Position numbers and translations under genes: made by a program
The notes under the pieces: model-generated
Seen by the model: only the letters and a program-made list of their open reading frames with translations
Database searches by the model: none
Told to the model about the DNA's origin: nothing
Part shown: piece after piece, positions 54,372-64,000 of the stretch
How positions within the stretch are numbered: position 1 is the stretch's first letter
Layout: each line of letters opens with the position of its first letter
Source of the DNA: Gallionella sp.
GTDB lineage: Bacteria > Pseudomonadota > Gammaproteobacteria > Burkholderiales > Gallionellaceae
Length of the DNA stretch: 64,000 nt
NCBI GenBank assembly: GCA_024641025.1
Contig: JAHEDW010000002.1
Coordinates: forward strand, 28,082-92,081
Reading direction: 5' to 3'

Positions 54372-55450
54372 TGGAACAAATACCCGAAAATAGTTCGGCA
54401 AATACAGATAAGGCAACAGCAATAACAGAATCTAGTCTGGGAACGTTGTTGCGTGAGGCGCGTGAGCAATTGGGGTTGAGCGTGGCTGATGTTGCAAACC
54501 AGATCAAGTTTGCTCCACGCCAGATTGAGGCGATTGAAGCCGGCGACTATGAGCAATTGCCGGAAGATGCATTCTTGAGGGGTTTTATCCGCAGCTATGC
54601 CAAGATATTGCAATTAGATGCACAGAAATTATTAGAAGCTTTGCCTAATGCAAAGGGAGCAACGATGGAATTGGTGATACCTCCTTCAGTCGGAGTGCCT
54701 TTTCCCAATGCTCATATACTGCTCCGGCAAAATACGATTTTGCTGATAGCTGCTGGGGTACTGGCTGCGATTGCCGGAGGATTTGCGTTGTGGAATTTCA
54801 TGTCGCCAGTTACAGTTACTGAAGTCGCCCAGGTTGAAATTCCAATCTCTTTGCCCGCAGAAGATCTGACTAAGCAAAATGCCCCTTCAGTAGAAACTCG
54901 GGAGCCTAATTCGACGGTAACCAATCCTAGCAAGCAAGCAAGCAAGCAAGAGATTTTGCCTTCAGAATCCAAACCGCAGAATAAGCCTGCAGCTCAGTCT
55001 GAAGTGAAACCTGAAATCAAAACCGAAACCAAGCCTGAGATCAAAAGCAAGCCTGAAATCAAGACGGTGGATAAGCCAGAAGCGAAACCTTTAGAGATGC
55101 TGGGACTTGGCCCAATGCTCATGCCAGAGGCCAAGCCTGTCACCCCTGTCACCCCACAGCAGTCTATGCCTGCAACTTCAGAGAAGCAGCCTAGTGATGC
55201 CACAAAGGTCACTCAGTTGCGTCTCGAATTTGGGGAAGAATCTTGGACTGAAATCAGGGACAAGGATGACAAGATATTATCTTCACAGGTCAATCCGGCA
55301 GGAAGCGAGTTGGTTGTTTCTGGACGTGCACCATTCACCATGCTGATCGGACATGGATTGGCGGCACGCTTGTATTATGACGGTAAGCAGGTGGATCTGA
55401 CTCCCTATATCAACAAATACAGCGAAGTGGCGCACGTTACACTGCAGTGA
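54371..55450 (+). CDS. rodZ: Cytoskeletal cell-shape protein RodZ
   Basis: Bitopic membrane protein that links MreB to the wall-synthesis machinery. The 359 residues contain a cytoplasmic HTH domain (about 20-90; [20 protein letters not shown]), a TM helix (about 118-137), a Pro/Lys/Glu-rich periplasmic linker with KPEIK-type repeats (about 195-245), and a C-terminal DUF4115 beta domain (about 278-355). Five tandem CAAG units (54931-54950) lie in the linker. The ATG shares a base with the pilW stop. Confidence 0.92.
   Translation: MEQIPENSSANTDKATAITESSLGTLLREAREQLGLSVADVANQIKFAPRQIEAIEAGDYEQLPEDAFLRGFIRSYAKILQLDAQKLLEALPNAKGATMELVIPPSVGVPFPNAHILLRQNTILLIAAGVLAAIAGGFALWNFMSPVTVTEVAQVEIPISLPAEDLTKQNAPSVETREPNSTVTNPSKQASKQEILPSESKPQNKPAAQSEVKPEIKTETKPEIKSKPEIKTVDKPEAKPLEMLGLGPMLMPEAKPVTPVTPQQSMPATSEKQPSDATKVTQLRLEFGEESWTEIRDKDDKILSSQVNPAGSELVVSGRAPFTMLIGHGLAARLYYDGKQVDLTPYINKYSEVAHVTLQ
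54931..54950 (+). repeat. Tetranucleotide repeat (CAAG)5 inside rodZ
   Basis: Five perfect copies of CAAG within the periplasmic linker codons (reading SKQASKQ). Gain or loss of one unit would shift the reading frame and remove the C-terminal domain. The copy number is low, so slippage would be rare. Confidence 0.6.
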
Positions 55451-55452
55451 GC

Positions 55453-56685
55453 ATGAGTGCGGCCATCATTAAGCGCCGCCCGTCGCAACGGGTACTAGTC
55501 GGCAAAGTGATGCTTGGCGGTGGAGCGCCTGTCGTAGTGCAATCGATGACCAATACTGATACAGCTGCTGCCGTTGAGACAGCAAAGCAAGTATTCGAGT
55601 TAGCGCGCGCAGGATCTGAACTGGTCCGCATTACAGTTAATACTCCCGAGGCCGCCGCACAAGTAGCAAATATTCGTTCATTGCTGGATGGCATGGGTTG
55701 CGATGTTCCGCTGGTCGGTGATTTTCACTACAACGGTCATCGCTTGCTTACTGAGTTTCCAGATTGCGCTCAAGCATTGGCAAAATATCGGATTAATCCC
55801 GGCAACGTTGGGCGAAATCGCAAGGAAGACGACCCTTTCACAATGATGATTGAAACCGCGATTCGCTATGACAAACCGGTGCGCATTGGGGTTAATTGGG
55901 GGAGCCTCGATCAAAATTTGGTGGTGCGCATGATGGACGAGAATTCGCGTCTTGCTCAACCCAAAGAAGCGGGAGATGTGACTCGCGCTGCCCTAATCGC
56001 TTCTGCTCTTGAAAGTGCTGCCCGTGCTGAAAAATTGGGCATGCAACGCAACCGTATTGTGTTGTCATGCAAAGTCAGCGAAGTTCAGGATCTGATATCA
56101 GTCTACCGTGCTCTGTCATTACAATGTGACTATGCTTTACATCTTGGCCTCACTGAAGCGGGGATGGGTTCAAAAGGCATCGTGGCTTCTACCGCAGCAC
56201 TTGCGGTACTTTTACAGGAAGGTATCGGCGACACAATACGTATATCTTTGACACCTGAACCTGGCGGCGACCGTACCCAGGAAGTGCTGGTTGGACAGGA
56301 GATACTTCAAACCATGGGTTTACGCGCATTCGCACCTATGGTTACAGCATGCCCGGGATGTGGGCGCACCACCAGTAGCTTCTTCCAAGAGTTGGCTCAA
56401 AATATTCAGATACACCTTCGCGAGAAGATGCCGATATGGCGCGACAGATACAAAGGTGTAGAAAATATGACCGTAGCTGTGATGGGATGCGTGGTGAACG
56501 GACCTGGCGAAAGCAAATTGGCCAACATAGGCATTAGTCTGCCCGGTACCGGCGAGAGCCCAGCTGCACCAGTCTACATCGATGGTGAGAAGGCATTGAC
56601 CTTGCGCGGCGACAATATTGCCAAGGAATTTACAGGGATTGTCGATGATTATGTGGAACGGAAATATGTGAAGCGGGAACAATAG
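55453..56685 (+). CDS. ispG: 4-hydroxy-3-methylbut-2-enyl diphosphate synthase (flavodoxin type)
   Basis: Iron-sulfur enzyme of the MEP isoprenoid pathway, converting methylerythritol cyclodiphosphate to HMBPP. The 410 residues have the TIM-barrel start [23 protein letters not shown] and NPGNVGRN, and the 4Fe-4S ligands in [13 protein letters not shown] (two Cys) and [10 protein letters not shown] (third Cys). ATG 55453 is chosen; GTG 55447 overlaps the rodZ stop and is also possible. It is longer than E. coli IspG (372), as in other Betaproteobacteria. Confidence 0.94.
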   Translation: MSAAIIKRRPSQRVLVGKVMLGGGAPVVVQSMTNTDTAAAVETAKQVFELARAGSELVRITVNTPEAAAQVANIRSLLDGMGCDVPLVGDFHYNGHRLLTEFPDCAQALAKYRINPGNVGRNRKEDDPFTMMIETAIRYDKPVRIGVNWGSLDQNLVVRMMDENSRLAQPKEAGDVTRAALIASALESAARAEKLGMQRNRIVLSCKVSEVQDLISVYRALSLQCDYALHLGLTEAGMGSKGIVASTAALAVLLQEGIGDTIRISLTPEPGGDRTQEVLVGQEILQTMGLRAFAPMVTACPGCGRTTSSFFQELAQNIQIHLREKMPIWRDRYKGVENMTVAVMGCVVNGPGESKLANIGISLPGTGESPAAPVYIDGEKALTLRGDNIAKEFTGIVDDYVERKYVKREQ

Positions 56686-56733
56686 CATACGAGAGTGTTT
56701 GCACTGTTTACCCAGAGTTTTACTTAATAAATT

Positions 56734-58002
56734 ATGAGTGAAAAAACAATACAGGCCGTACGCGGCATGAATGACATCTTGCCGGACGAGGCTGAATTGT
56801 GGCTTTGGTTCGAGGAGGTGGTGCGCGATTGGCTACATAGCTACGGCTATCGCAATATACGCATGCCCTTAGTAGAACCTACCGCATTATTCAAGCGCGC
56901 TATTGGTGAAGTAACAGATATCGTCGAGAAAGAGATGTACAGTTTTGCCGATGCGCTGAACGGGGATGAACTTACGCTGCGTCCTGAAGGTACAGCATCA
57001 TGTGTACGTGCAGTATTGCAGCACAATCTGCTGTATAACTCACCGCAACGCTTGTATTACAGTGGTCAGATGTTTCGCCATGAACGGCCACAAAAAGGTC
57101 GTTATCGCCAATTCCATCAATATGGTGTTGAAGCGCTGGGTTTTTCTGGGCCGGACATAGATGCCGAGCAAATTTTAATGTGCGCTCGCTTGTGGCATAA
57201 ACTCGGATTGCGCGATGTCGCGCTACAGTTGAATACGCTTGGCGATGCTGCTTCACGGCAGCGCCATCGCACCAAGTTGATCGAATATTTCGGACAGAAC
57301 CGGGATATGTTGGATTCTGATGCGACCCGCCGCTTGCACAGCAATCCATTGCGTATCCTGGATAGCAAGAATCCTGAGATGCAGGCCTTGATAGAATCGG
57401 CCCCCAAGCTTATGGACGAGATAGAGGACGATGCGTTACAACATTTTTCTACATTGCAAAAATTGCTCGAGCAACATGATGTTTCCTTTGAGATCAATCC
57501 TCGTCTGGTTCGGGGGTTAGATTATTACAATCGAACTGTGTTCGAGTGGGTCACTACTGAACTTGGAGCCCAAGGGACAATTTGTGCTGGCGGTCGTTAT
57601 GATGGCCTGATCGAGCAGATTGGTGGCAAACCTGCACCAGCAACGGGGTTTGCGATGGGGGTGGAGCGCTTGCTGGCATTGATGCAGGAGGATGGCATGG
57701 CTTTGCCACGCCAGCAAGTTGATGTGTATGTGGTGCACCAGGGTGATCATGCCAGTAGGCTGGCAAGTAAAGTGGCTGAAAGATTGCGCGATGATGAACT
57801 GCGCGTACTGCTTCATTGCGGTGGTGGCAGCTTCAAATCTCAAATGAAGAAAGCCGATACCAGTGGGGCAAGCGTGGCGGTGGTAATCGGCGACGACGAA
57901 GCAAGAAGCAGCGAAGCGAGTGTCAAACCGATGCAGGGCGGCCAGCAAATCCGCGTTGCTTTGGATGATCTTACCAAGACAGTCAATCAATTTATCAAGT
58001 AG
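56734..58002 (+). CDS. hisS: Histidyl-tRNA synthetase
   Basis: Class II aminoacyl-tRNA synthetase charging tRNA-His. The 422 residues show motif 1 near [17 protein letters not shown], motif 2 [21 protein letters not shown], the HisRS-specific [15 protein letters not shown], and motif 3 in [12 protein letters not shown]. The anticodon-binding domain is C-terminal (about 325-420). It starts 48 bases after ispG. yfgM follows after 10 bases, as in many proteobacteria. Confidence 0.96.
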   Translation: MSEKTIQAVRGMNDILPDEAELWLWFEEVVRDWLHSYGYRNIRMPLVEPTALFKRAIGEVTDIVEKEMYSFADALNGDELTLRPEGTASCVRAVLQHNLLYNSPQRLYYSGQMFRHERPQKGRYRQFHQYGVEALGFSGPDIDAEQILMCARLWHKLGLRDVALQLNTLGDAASRQRHRTKLIEYFGQNRDMLDSDATRRLHSNPLRILDSKNPEMQALIESAPKLMDEIEDDALQHFSTLQKLLEQHDVSFEINPRLVRGLDYYNRTVFEWVTTELGAQGTICAGGRYDGLIEQIGGKPAPATGFAMGVERLLALMQEDGMALPRQQVDVYVVHQGDHASRLASKVAERLRDDELRVLLHCGGGSFKSQMKKADTSGASVAVVIGDDEARSSEASVKPMQGGQQIRVALDDLTKTVNQFIK

Positions 58003-58012
58003 GAGTACAAGC

Positions 58013-58651
58013 ATGGCAGCACTGGATTTGCAGGAACAGGAACAACTCGAAGAACTTAAGGCATGGTGGAAAGACAATCGAAGTCAGATACTCGGCGCTC
58101 TGCTGATTGCCGTTATCGCGATTGGCGGGTGGCGCGGTTGGCAGTACTACCAACGTAATCAATCCATTCAGGCAGCAACGCTTTATTCTGAATTCGTAAG
58201 GCAATTGGAAGGAAACGATTCCGGACGTGTCAACGATGCTGCGGCCGCAATGATGGACAGATTTGGCTCTACCGCTTACGCATCTCGTGCAGCTTTGCTT
58301 GCGGCGCAAGTAAATGAGCACGGCAAGGATGTGGCTCATGCCAAGTCACAATTACAGTGGGTCATCGATCACGCCGTGGAAGCTGATTTACGTGATGTTG
58401 CGCGCCTTCGGTTGGCATCATTGCTTTTGGATGACGGAAAATATGCTGAAGCAATGACATTTCTTCAAGCAGAGCATTCGGCCTCTTTCGATGGTTTATA
58501 TGCTGATCTTCAAGGTGATGTGCTGAATGCGCAAGGCAAGGTAGATGAGGCTAGGAGTGCTTACAAACTGGCCTATGAAAAGACCGATAACAAGAGCATG
58601 TACCGCAATCTGATAAAGATGAAACTCGATGCGCTGGTAGCAAGCAAATGA
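58013..58651 (+). CDS. yfgM: YfgM-like periplasmic TPR ancillary protein
   Basis: Bitopic inner-membrane protein with a periplasmic TPR domain, associated in E. coli with the SecYEG translocon and the chaperone PpiD. The 212 residues have a short cytoplasmic start (LDLQEQEQLEELKAWWKDN), one TM helix (about 26-44), and TPR_21-type helices (about 50-208). ATG 58013 follows AGGAG; a longer frame from 57920 lies inside hisS. The stop overlaps the bamB start (ATGA). Confidence 0.9.
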   Translation: MAALDLQEQEQLEELKAWWKDNRSQILGALLIAVIAIGGWRGWQYYQRNQSIQAATLYSEFVRQLEGNDSGRVNDAAAAMMDRFGSTAYASRAALLAAQVNEHGKDVAHAKSQLQWVIDHAVEADLRDVARLRLASLLLDDGKYAEAMTFLQAEHSASFDGLYADLQGDVLNAQGKVDEARSAYKLAYEKTDNKSMYRNLIKMKLDALVASK

Positions 58652-59844
58652 AGTATGCACGTCCTTCCCATAGTCCATTCGGAGTTTCTCTGGAAGGATT
58701 GGGTTTTGGACAGGCAGTTTTGCTGGCCGTGTTTGTTTTGGCCGGGTGCTCTAGTAATTCTTCTCCGGACCTTGCTGATATCAAGGGTGAAGTGGGGCCC
58801 GCCAAACTTGTCGAGTTTACTCAGACTGTGAGGTTTGAGGAACGTTGGCATAGTGAAGTGGGAGATTCCGGATTGAATCAACTTCGACCGGCGTTAACTA
58901 CCAATGCTGTTTATGCTGCTTCAGCGAAAGGCGATCTGATAAGGCTGGATCGAAGCAACGGCAAAAAGATATGGACAATCAAAACGGGAGTTACCATCAG
59001 CGGCGGTGTTGCGAGTGGTGAGGGGCTTGTACTGATCGGAAGCGATAAAGGCGAAGTATTGGCATACGACGAAAGTGGAAATCTGCGTTGGAAGAGTAAA
59101 GTGCCCAGCGAAGTATTGAGTGTGCCCCAAGTAGCAACTGGAGTAGTGATGGTGCGCAGCGGTGACGGGCGAATCGCTGCTTTGGACGTGGCGGATGGCA
59201 AACGCTTATGGCTTTACGAACGAAGCACACCAGCACTGGTCGTACGAAGTCATGCAGGCATAACAGTTCAGCGTGGCGTTGCTTTTGCTGGCTTTGCCGG
59301 AGGTAAATTGGTCGCGCTTAAGGTTGCTGACGGATCAGTGCTGTGGGAGGTGCAAGTTTCTCAACCGAGCGGCAATACCGAGCTTGAGCGTATTAGTGAC
59401 ATTACCAGTAATCCGGTTGTCGATGATGAGCAAGTCTGCGCAATATCGTTTCAAGGACGCGTGGCCTGTTTTGATGTAGCGCAAGGCGGACCGCTCTGGA
59501 ACCGAGATATTTCCAGCGACAAGGGTATGATGCTATTGAGAAAATATCTGTACTTGAGCGATGCTAAAGGGGCGGTCATTGCACTGGACAAGAGTAGCGG
59601 AAGCACTGTGTGGAAGAACGATAAGTTGACCAAGCGTGAAATCTCATCTCCTCTGGTTCTGGAAAAGTTGGTTGTAGTTGGCGACTATGAGGGTTATCTA
59701 CATGGATTGAATCGCGAGGATGGCAACATGGCTTCACGGATAAAACTAGACGGCGGAGCAATAAATGTTGCAGCACTATCGATGGATGGCGGCCTGCTTG
59801 TGCAGACACATGGTGGGGACATCTATTCGTTGTCAGTCAAATAA
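58648..59844 (+). CDS. bamB: Outer-membrane protein assembly lipoprotein BamB
   Basis: Beta-propeller lipoprotein of the BAM complex that inserts outer-membrane barrels. The 398 residues have a lipoprotein signal (lipobox LAGC, Cys near residue 34) and PQQ-like propeller blades: GDLIRLDRSNGKKIWTIKTG, GEVLAYDESGNLRWKSKVP, GRIAALDVADGKRLWLYE and GAVIALDKSSGSTVWK. The start overlaps the yfgM stop. der follows after 15 bases. Confidence 0.95.
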   Translation: MKYARPSHSPFGVSLEGLGFGQAVLLAVFVLAGCSSNSSPDLADIKGEVGPAKLVEFTQTVRFEERWHSEVGDSGLNQLRPALTTNAVYAASAKGDLIRLDRSNGKKIWTIKTGVTISGGVASGEGLVLIGSDKGEVLAYDESGNLRWKSKVPSEVLSVPQVATGVVMVRSGDGRIAALDVADGKRLWLYERSTPALVVRSHAGITVQRGVAFAGFAGGKLVALKVADGSVLWEVQVSQPSGNTELERISDITSNPVVDDEQVCAISFQGRVACFDVAQGGPLWNRDISSDKGMMLLRKYLYLSDAKGAVIALDKSSGSTVWKNDKLTKREISSPLVLEKLVVVGDYEGYLHGLNREDGNMASRIKLDGGAINVAALSMDGGLLVQTHGGDIYSLSVK

Positions 59845-59859
59845 TGAAAGTCTAATTTA

Positions 59860-61260
59860 ATGCTGCCTACATTAGTGCTGGTTGGTCGTCCGAATGTCGG
59901 CAAATCCACCCTCTTCAATAGACTCACACGCAGCCGCGATGCACTTGTGGCAGACCAACCGGGATTGACTCGCGACCGCCATTACGGGCGAGGCAGAATA
60001 GGTGATCGTCCCTATTTGGTGGTGGATACCGGTGGATTGGAGCCTGTAGTCAAGGAAGGCATCATGTTCGAAATGGCAAAGCAAAGTCGCCAAGCCGTGG
60101 ATGAAGCAGATGTAATACTTTTCCTTGTCGATGGTCGCGCCGGCTGTACACCTCAGGACAACATCATCTCTGGGCAATTGCGCAAAACTGGTAAGCCCAT
60201 TTTGCTTTTGGTCAATAAGGCCGAAGGCATGGTGCGCAGCAAGGTGACCGCCGATTTTTTCGAGTTGGGTTTAGGGGAGCCGCTACCAATTTCATCGGCA
60301 CATGGCGACAATATCGCGGAAGTGGTCGAGATCGCGTTGGAGAATTTTCCACAAGAGGTCGAGGAGGAGGAAAATCACGAACACCCACCCAAGATCGCCA
60401 TTGTAGGTCGCCCGAATGTCGGTAAGTCTACACTAGTGAATGCCATTCTTGGTGAGCAACGCGTGATCGCTTTCGATCAACCGGGCACTACCCGTGACAG
60501 TATCTATATCGATTTTGAGCGCAACGGTAAGCAGTACACCATTATTGATACTGCTGGCGTGAGACGACGTGGCAAAGTCGAAGAAGCTGTAGAGAAATTC
60601 TCAGTTATCAAAACCATGCAGGCGATCGAAGATGCCAATGTAGTCGTGTTGGTGGTAGATGCACGAGACCAGATTACCGAACAGGATGCTCATGTTGCTG
60701 ACTTTGTCCTTCAAGAAGGACGTGCGCTGGTGTTGGCAGTCAACAAGTGGGATGGACTAGATGAACATCATCGAGATATGGTGAAGAATGATATCGAGCG
60801 CAAGCTTCATTTTCTGGCCTTTGCCAAACGGCATTACATTTCAGCCCTAAATGGAAACGGCATATCGGATGTATTGAAGTCGGTGGATCAGGCATATGCT
60901 GCTGCGATGGCGAAACTGTCAACGCCCAAACTAACTCGTGCACTGATAGCTGCAATAGCAAAACAGGCTCCACCAAAGAGCGGACGCTTCACGCCCAAGA
61001 TGCGCTACGCGCATCAGGGCGGAAGTAACCCTCCACTGATCGTTGTACATGGCAGCGGATTAGATAGGGTGCCGGCGAGCTATTCGCGCTATCTGGAGCG
61101 GACTTTCTGCGAGATCTTCAAACTGCAGGGTACACCCCTCAGAATCCAATACAAATCAAGCAAGAACCCGTTCGAGGGGAGCAAGCCAAAACCGCTTACT
61201 GAGGGAGAACAACGCCGGGCGCATCGTGCACGCATTCGTGGTCGAAAACTATATGGGTAA
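59860..61260 (+). CDS. der: Ribosome-assembly GTPase Der (EngA)
   Basis: Essential double GTPase for 50S ribosomal subunit assembly. The 466 residues contain two GTPase domains with P-loops [13 protein letters not shown] (about 8-20) and [13 protein letters not shown] (about 185-197), DTGG and DTAG switch motifs, and NKAE/NKWD specificity motifs, followed by the KH-like domain (about 360-445) and a basic tail. Last gene of the ndk run. In related genomes hfq-hflX would be expected next; here an AT-rich spacer follows. Confidence 0.96.
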   Translation: MLPTLVLVGRPNVGKSTLFNRLTRSRDALVADQPGLTRDRHYGRGRIGDRPYLVVDTGGLEPVVKEGIMFEMAKQSRQAVDEADVILFLVDGRAGCTPQDNIISGQLRKTGKPILLLVNKAEGMVRSKVTADFFELGLGEPLPISSAHGDNIAEVVEIALENFPQEVEEEENHEHPPKIAIVGRPNVGKSTLVNAILGEQRVIAFDQPGTTRDSIYIDFERNGKQYTIIDTAGVRRRGKVEEAVEKFSVIKTMQAIEDANVVVLVVDARDQITEQDAHVADFVLQEGRALVLAVNKWDGLDEHHRDMVKNDIERKLHFLAFAKRHYISALNGNGISDVLKSVDQAYAAAMAKLSTPKLTRALIAAIAKQAPPKSGRFTPKMRYAHQGGSNPPLIVVHGSGLDRVPASYSRYLERTFCEIFKLQGTPLRIQYKSSKNPFEGSKPKPLTEGEQRRAHRARIRGRKLYG

Positions 61261-61901
61261 TAAACTCGAAATTCATACTGTCCCAGTTGATATAATCACC
61301 CCGAGGAATAGCGGTTTTCTCTAATTCTGGAGACCAAGATAATCATTTTCTGCAATCCATAGGCTATTGATAAAATTTAATATCCCTAGAAAATCAAGAA
61401 ATACATGAAAGTAGCAAATCTCTAATATTCCCGATTATTAGACTTATTAATTCCCGTTATTTGGAAATGGCATAAAATTAATAAATTTATGTCTTAAAAA
61501 ACAATAAACTAAATGTGGCATGTTATATGCTGTTTATAGTTAAATTTGCTTGGTTCGATATTTTTCAAAGGATATTTGGAGATTGGCTGCAAGCTCTTGA
61601 TTATTTAGAGCTTGCATAATTTAATGAACTATTTTGATTTGCTGCAACCATATTGAAGTTGTTCAACTCGTGAATATGGGCTAAACAATGGCATTCTTCT
61701 GTACTTGAACGAAGTTTATTTCAATGCCAAGAATGGTTCGATCAGCAACAATTATGAGCTAAGCGACATTAAGTTTTTATGTTTGGAAAATTTGCCAATA
61801 AACACATAGTTGCTTCTAGAACGATTGCCAGGCTTTCGTGGGCTAGGTTTTCGGGCGCATGGAAATCCGTTTCGGAAACAGTAATGGGACGGAGAAAATC
61901 T
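61261..61901. other. AT-rich 641-base spacer between der and the TpsA gene
   Basis: Markedly AT-rich (especially 61350-61560), in contrast to both flanking genes. It contains a near-direct repeat (ATTCCCGATTATTA and AATTCCCGTTATT, about 61424-61460) and the hairpin listed separately. An in-frame extension of the exoprotein gene opens at ATG 61779, but without a ribosome site. No other gene is seen. The composition suggests imported DNA or a region bound by a nucleoid silencer. Confidence 0.55.
61589..61615 (+). promoter_or_regulatory. 9-bp perfect stem-loop upstream of the TpsA gene
   Basis: GCAAGCTCT (61589-61597) pairs with AGAGCTTGC (61607-61615) around a 9-base AT-rich loop. ATAATTTAATG follows without a T run, so it is not a standard terminator. 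It lies about 290 bases before the chosen start. Confidence 0.4.
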
Positions 61902-64000
61902 ATGTCCTGGCGCCGCTCGATTGCGCTCTTTACACTGCTGCACTACGGCACAGCGTTGTTGAGCGTACCTCTGGCCCAAGCGGCGCCTATTGGTGGGCAA
62001 GTAAGTGCAGGCTCAGGCACCATTGCCCAGACTGGTTCCACCACAACGATTACTCAGGATACCCAGAACTTAGCCATTAATTGGCAAAATTTCAGCATTG
62101 GGAGCAGCGAAGCTGTACTGTTCAGCCAGCCTAACTCCTCGTCCATCGCGCTGAACCGTGTTCTCGGCCAGGATCCGAGTTCTATTCTCGGCACCTTGAA
62201 CGCCAACGGCCAGGTCTTCATACTGAATCCTAACGGCGTATTATTTGGCGCAGGCGCACAAGTGAGTGTGGGTGGATTGGTTGCTTCCACACTTAGCCTT
62301 GGTGATTCTGACTTCATGGCTGGTAATTACGCCTTCAGCAACGGAGGCGCAGCAGGTTCAGTTGTTAACCAGGGCACTCTCAACGCGGCACAAGGCGGCT
62401 ATATTGCCTTGCTCGCACCTGAAGTACGCAACGAAGGCATTATTACCGCCACGCTTGGTACTGCACTGCTCGGTGCTGGTGACAAAGTTACCATCAATCT
62501 CGACAACGGTTCGCTGCTTTCTTACACCACAGATCAGGGCTCTCTTAATGCGCTGGTTGAAAACAAGCAATTGATTCAGGCTGATGGTGGGCAGGTTTAT
62601 ATGTCGGCCAAGGCAGCTGACACACTCAGCACGGCAGTAGTTAACAACACAGGTATTATCGAAGCGCGCACTATCCAAAATGTCGGTGGCGTCATCAAAC
62701 TGATGGGCGACATGCAAGTCGGAACCGTCAATGTTGGTGGTACGCTCGATGCCTCTGCTCCAGGGGGTGGCAATGGTGGCTTTATTGAAACATCTGCTGC
62801 CCATGTGCGTGTCGCAAATGATGCGAAGGTCAGTACTCTGGCTACTCAGGGAATATCGGGAAACTGGCTGATTGATCCAACCGATTACACTATCGCGGCT
62901 GTTGACCCATTGAATGGCAGCAGTTACATGTCCAATACCGCGCTAGCCACCAGTCTTGGCCTCGGCAATGTCACCATACAAACCTTGACTAGCGGAGGCG
63001 GTTTCGGCGACATCATCGTCAATGATCCGATATCCTGGACAGCCAATACCACGCTGACATTGAGCGCCTTCCGCAACGTAGATGTTAACCAGTTAATTGA
63101 CGCTAACGTCGGGGCAACTGGAGCAGGAAGTGTTGTCTTGCGTGCTGACAACACAGGGAATGGCCCCGGTTCAATTTTTGGAACCGTGAATTTTAACGGT
63201 GCAGGTGCAGTTGCCTTGAATACGGGTACAGCAGATATTTACTACAACCCAGTTTCTTATGCTACACCTAATATTTACACCGGCAACGTAACTGGAGGAA
63301 CGCTGAATTCCTACATGCTGGTGTTTGTTGACAACACATCAGCAATTGCGCAAAACAAGATCTATGATGGCAATACCATTGCCACCATCGATACACCATT
63401 CACATTCCTAACTGGCCCTGACGGTGTCACTGCAGGTCAGCAAGTAAGCTTGTCCGCAGGCACTGCAGCTTTCAACAGTAAAGACGTGACGACTGCCACA
63501 ACTGTCAGCTTCTCTGGGTATGGCCTCACTGGATTGGATGCCGGATTATTCTCTCTATTTGGACAGCCTATTAGCCAAACGGCGAGTATTACACCTGCGG
63601 CACTGACAGCGACAATTACCGCACCGAACAAGGTTTACGACGGCACCCTTACTGCTGCACCGACGTTCACCATCACCGGCGGACTGATCGGCACGGAAAC
63701 AGTAACTGCAACAGGTACTGCCACCTTCAACAGCAAGGATGTCCTGACCGCCAACCTGGTGACAGCGAATAGCAACTTGCTGGCTGATGGATTGAACGGT
63801 GGATTGGCGAGCAACTACAGTCTGGTTACCGGTCAAACTGTTGCGACGAGCATAACTCCATCAACACTGACCTATGTTGCAAACGCGGGGACCCGCCTGT
63901 ATGGCGGCGTTGACCCGGCACTGACGGGTACCGTGACCGGTTACGTCAACGGCGAGACACTGGCGACGGCGACCACCGGCACGCTTGCCTTCACGACCGC
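61902..64000 (+). CDS. Filamentous-haemagglutinin-like TpsA exoprotein, N-terminal part (3' end outside window)
   Basis: Two-partner-secretion exoprotein, open to the window edge (at least 699 residues). Signal peptide about 1-27 (SVPLAQAAP), then the TPS secretion domain (about 30-280) with INWQNFSIGSSEAV, the NPNG motif at 109-112 (FILNPNGVLFG) and GGYIALLAPEVRNEG. After a linker come YDG repeats (NKIYDG near 485, NKVYDG near 576) and an MBG-like repeat (TYVANAGTRLYGG near 658). ATG 61902 is chosen because GGAG at 61891-61894 is well placed; in-frame ATGs at 61884 and 61779 would give an extended signal. The TpsB transporter is not in view. Confidence 0.88.
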   Translation, partial: MSWRRSIALFTLLHYGTALLSVPLAQAAPIGGQVSAGSGTIAQTGSTTTITQDTQNLAINWQNFSIGSSEAVLFSQPNSSSIALNRVLGQDPSSILGTLNANGQVFILNPNGVLFGAGAQVSVGGLVASTLSLGDSDFMAGNYAFSNGGAAGSVVNQGTLNAAQGGYIALLAPEVRNEGIITATLGTALLGAGDKVTINLDNGSLLSYTTDQGSLNALVENKQLIQADGGQVYMSAKAADTLSTAVVNNTGIIEARTIQNVGGVIKLMGDMQVGTVNVGGTLDASAPGGGNGGFIETSAAHVRVANDAKVSTLATQGISGNWLIDPTDYTIAAVDPLNGSSYMSNTALATSLGLGNVTIQTLTSGGGFGDIIVNDPISWTANTTLTLSAFRNVDVNQLIDANVGATGAGSVVLRADNTGNGPGSIFGTVNFNGAGAVALNTGTADIYYNPVSYATPNIYTGNVTGGTLNSYMLVFVDNTSAIAQNKIYDGNTIATIDTPFTFLTGPDGVTAGQQVSLSAGTAAFNSKDVTTATTVSFSGYGLTGLDAGLFSLFGQPISQTASITPAALTATITAPNKVYDGTLTAAPTFTITGGLIGTETVTATGTATFNSKDVLTANLVTANSNLLADGLNGGLASNYSLVTGQTVATSITPSTLTYVANAGTRLYGGVDPALTGTVTGYVNGETLATATTGTLAFTT

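Noticed and set aside
63460..63830. Repeated DNA in the TpsA gene as a possible CRISPR or tandem array
   Set aside because: The similarity is between coding YDG repeats and diverged at DNA level; there are no short exact repeats with unique spacers.

Overview
The window looks like chromosomal DNA of a betaproteobacterium of the Nitrosomonadales type (a Gallionellaceae-like or related environmental lineage is my best guess; the species cannot be fixed from the sequence). The reasons are the gene orders gyrA-serC-pheA-hisC-aroF-tyrA, mutL-miaA, lolC-lolD-rpfE, accA-tilS and ndk-rlmN-pilW-rodZ-ispG-hisS-yfgM-bamB-der, all typical of Betaproteobacteria, together with the moderate GC content. There are about 58 protein genes, no rRNA, tRNA or CRISPR array, and no intact insertion sequence.

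Layout. (1) 1-7.3 kb: end of gyrA, then serine and aromatic amino acid genes (serC, serA-type dehydrogenase, pheA, hisC, DAHP synthase, tyrA). (2) 7.3-14.7 kb: a lipid A aminoarabinose (Ara4N) operon, arnT-arnE/F-arnB-arnC-arnA(formyltransferase)-arnA(decarboxylase)-arnD, whose first gene overlaps the tyrA stop. ArnA, one fused protein in enterobacteria, is encoded here by two genes, and a 45-codon reading frame that echoes the start of arnA lies between arnC and arnA. (3) 14.8-16.5 kb: a membrane GGDEF protein with a periplasmic c-type haem motif and a degenerate active site. (4) 16.6-20.8 kb, minus strand: mutL, miaA and ugd; ugd supplies UDP-glucuronate, the entry substrate of the Ara4N route. 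(5) 21.1-25.8 kb: a complete DSF (diffusible signal factor) quorum-sensing set, rpfF convergent with an rpfG-rpfC operon, arranged as in Xanthomonas but without rpfB and rpfH. (6) 26.2-29.2 kb: pntAB transhydrogenase.

(7) 29.3-39.4 kb: an accessory stretch of small exported, membrane and orphan genes: DUF4149, DUF302, MarC, an exported protein with G8 and T8 tracts, a periplasmic alpha-carbonic anhydrase, a propeller-like lipoprotein, a GST-like protein, a PepSY-like protein, an Ig-like exported protein paired with a cytochrome c'-like protein, and a secreted nuclease. (8) 39.4-46.5 kb: DUF2062, a CBS/HPP pair, lolD and lolC, an RpfE-like protein, and an MscS channel with a cyclic-nucleotide domain. 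(9) 46.6-52 kb: accA, tilS and a DctPQM TRAP transporter. (10) 52-61.3 kb: the conserved ndk...der run. (11) 61.3-64 kb: an AT-rich spacer and the start of a large filamentous-haemagglutinin-like TpsA exoprotein that runs off the window.

The most interesting content is the compact rpfF/rpfC/rpfG circuit, with a near-consensus promoter and a 14-bp palindrome ahead of rpfG, only a few kilobases from a full Ara4N envelope-modification set. Two conserved operons appear to have been broken into by envelope or adhesion genes: tyrA is followed by arnT instead of aroA-cmk-rpsA, and der by a TpsA gene instead of hfq-hflX.
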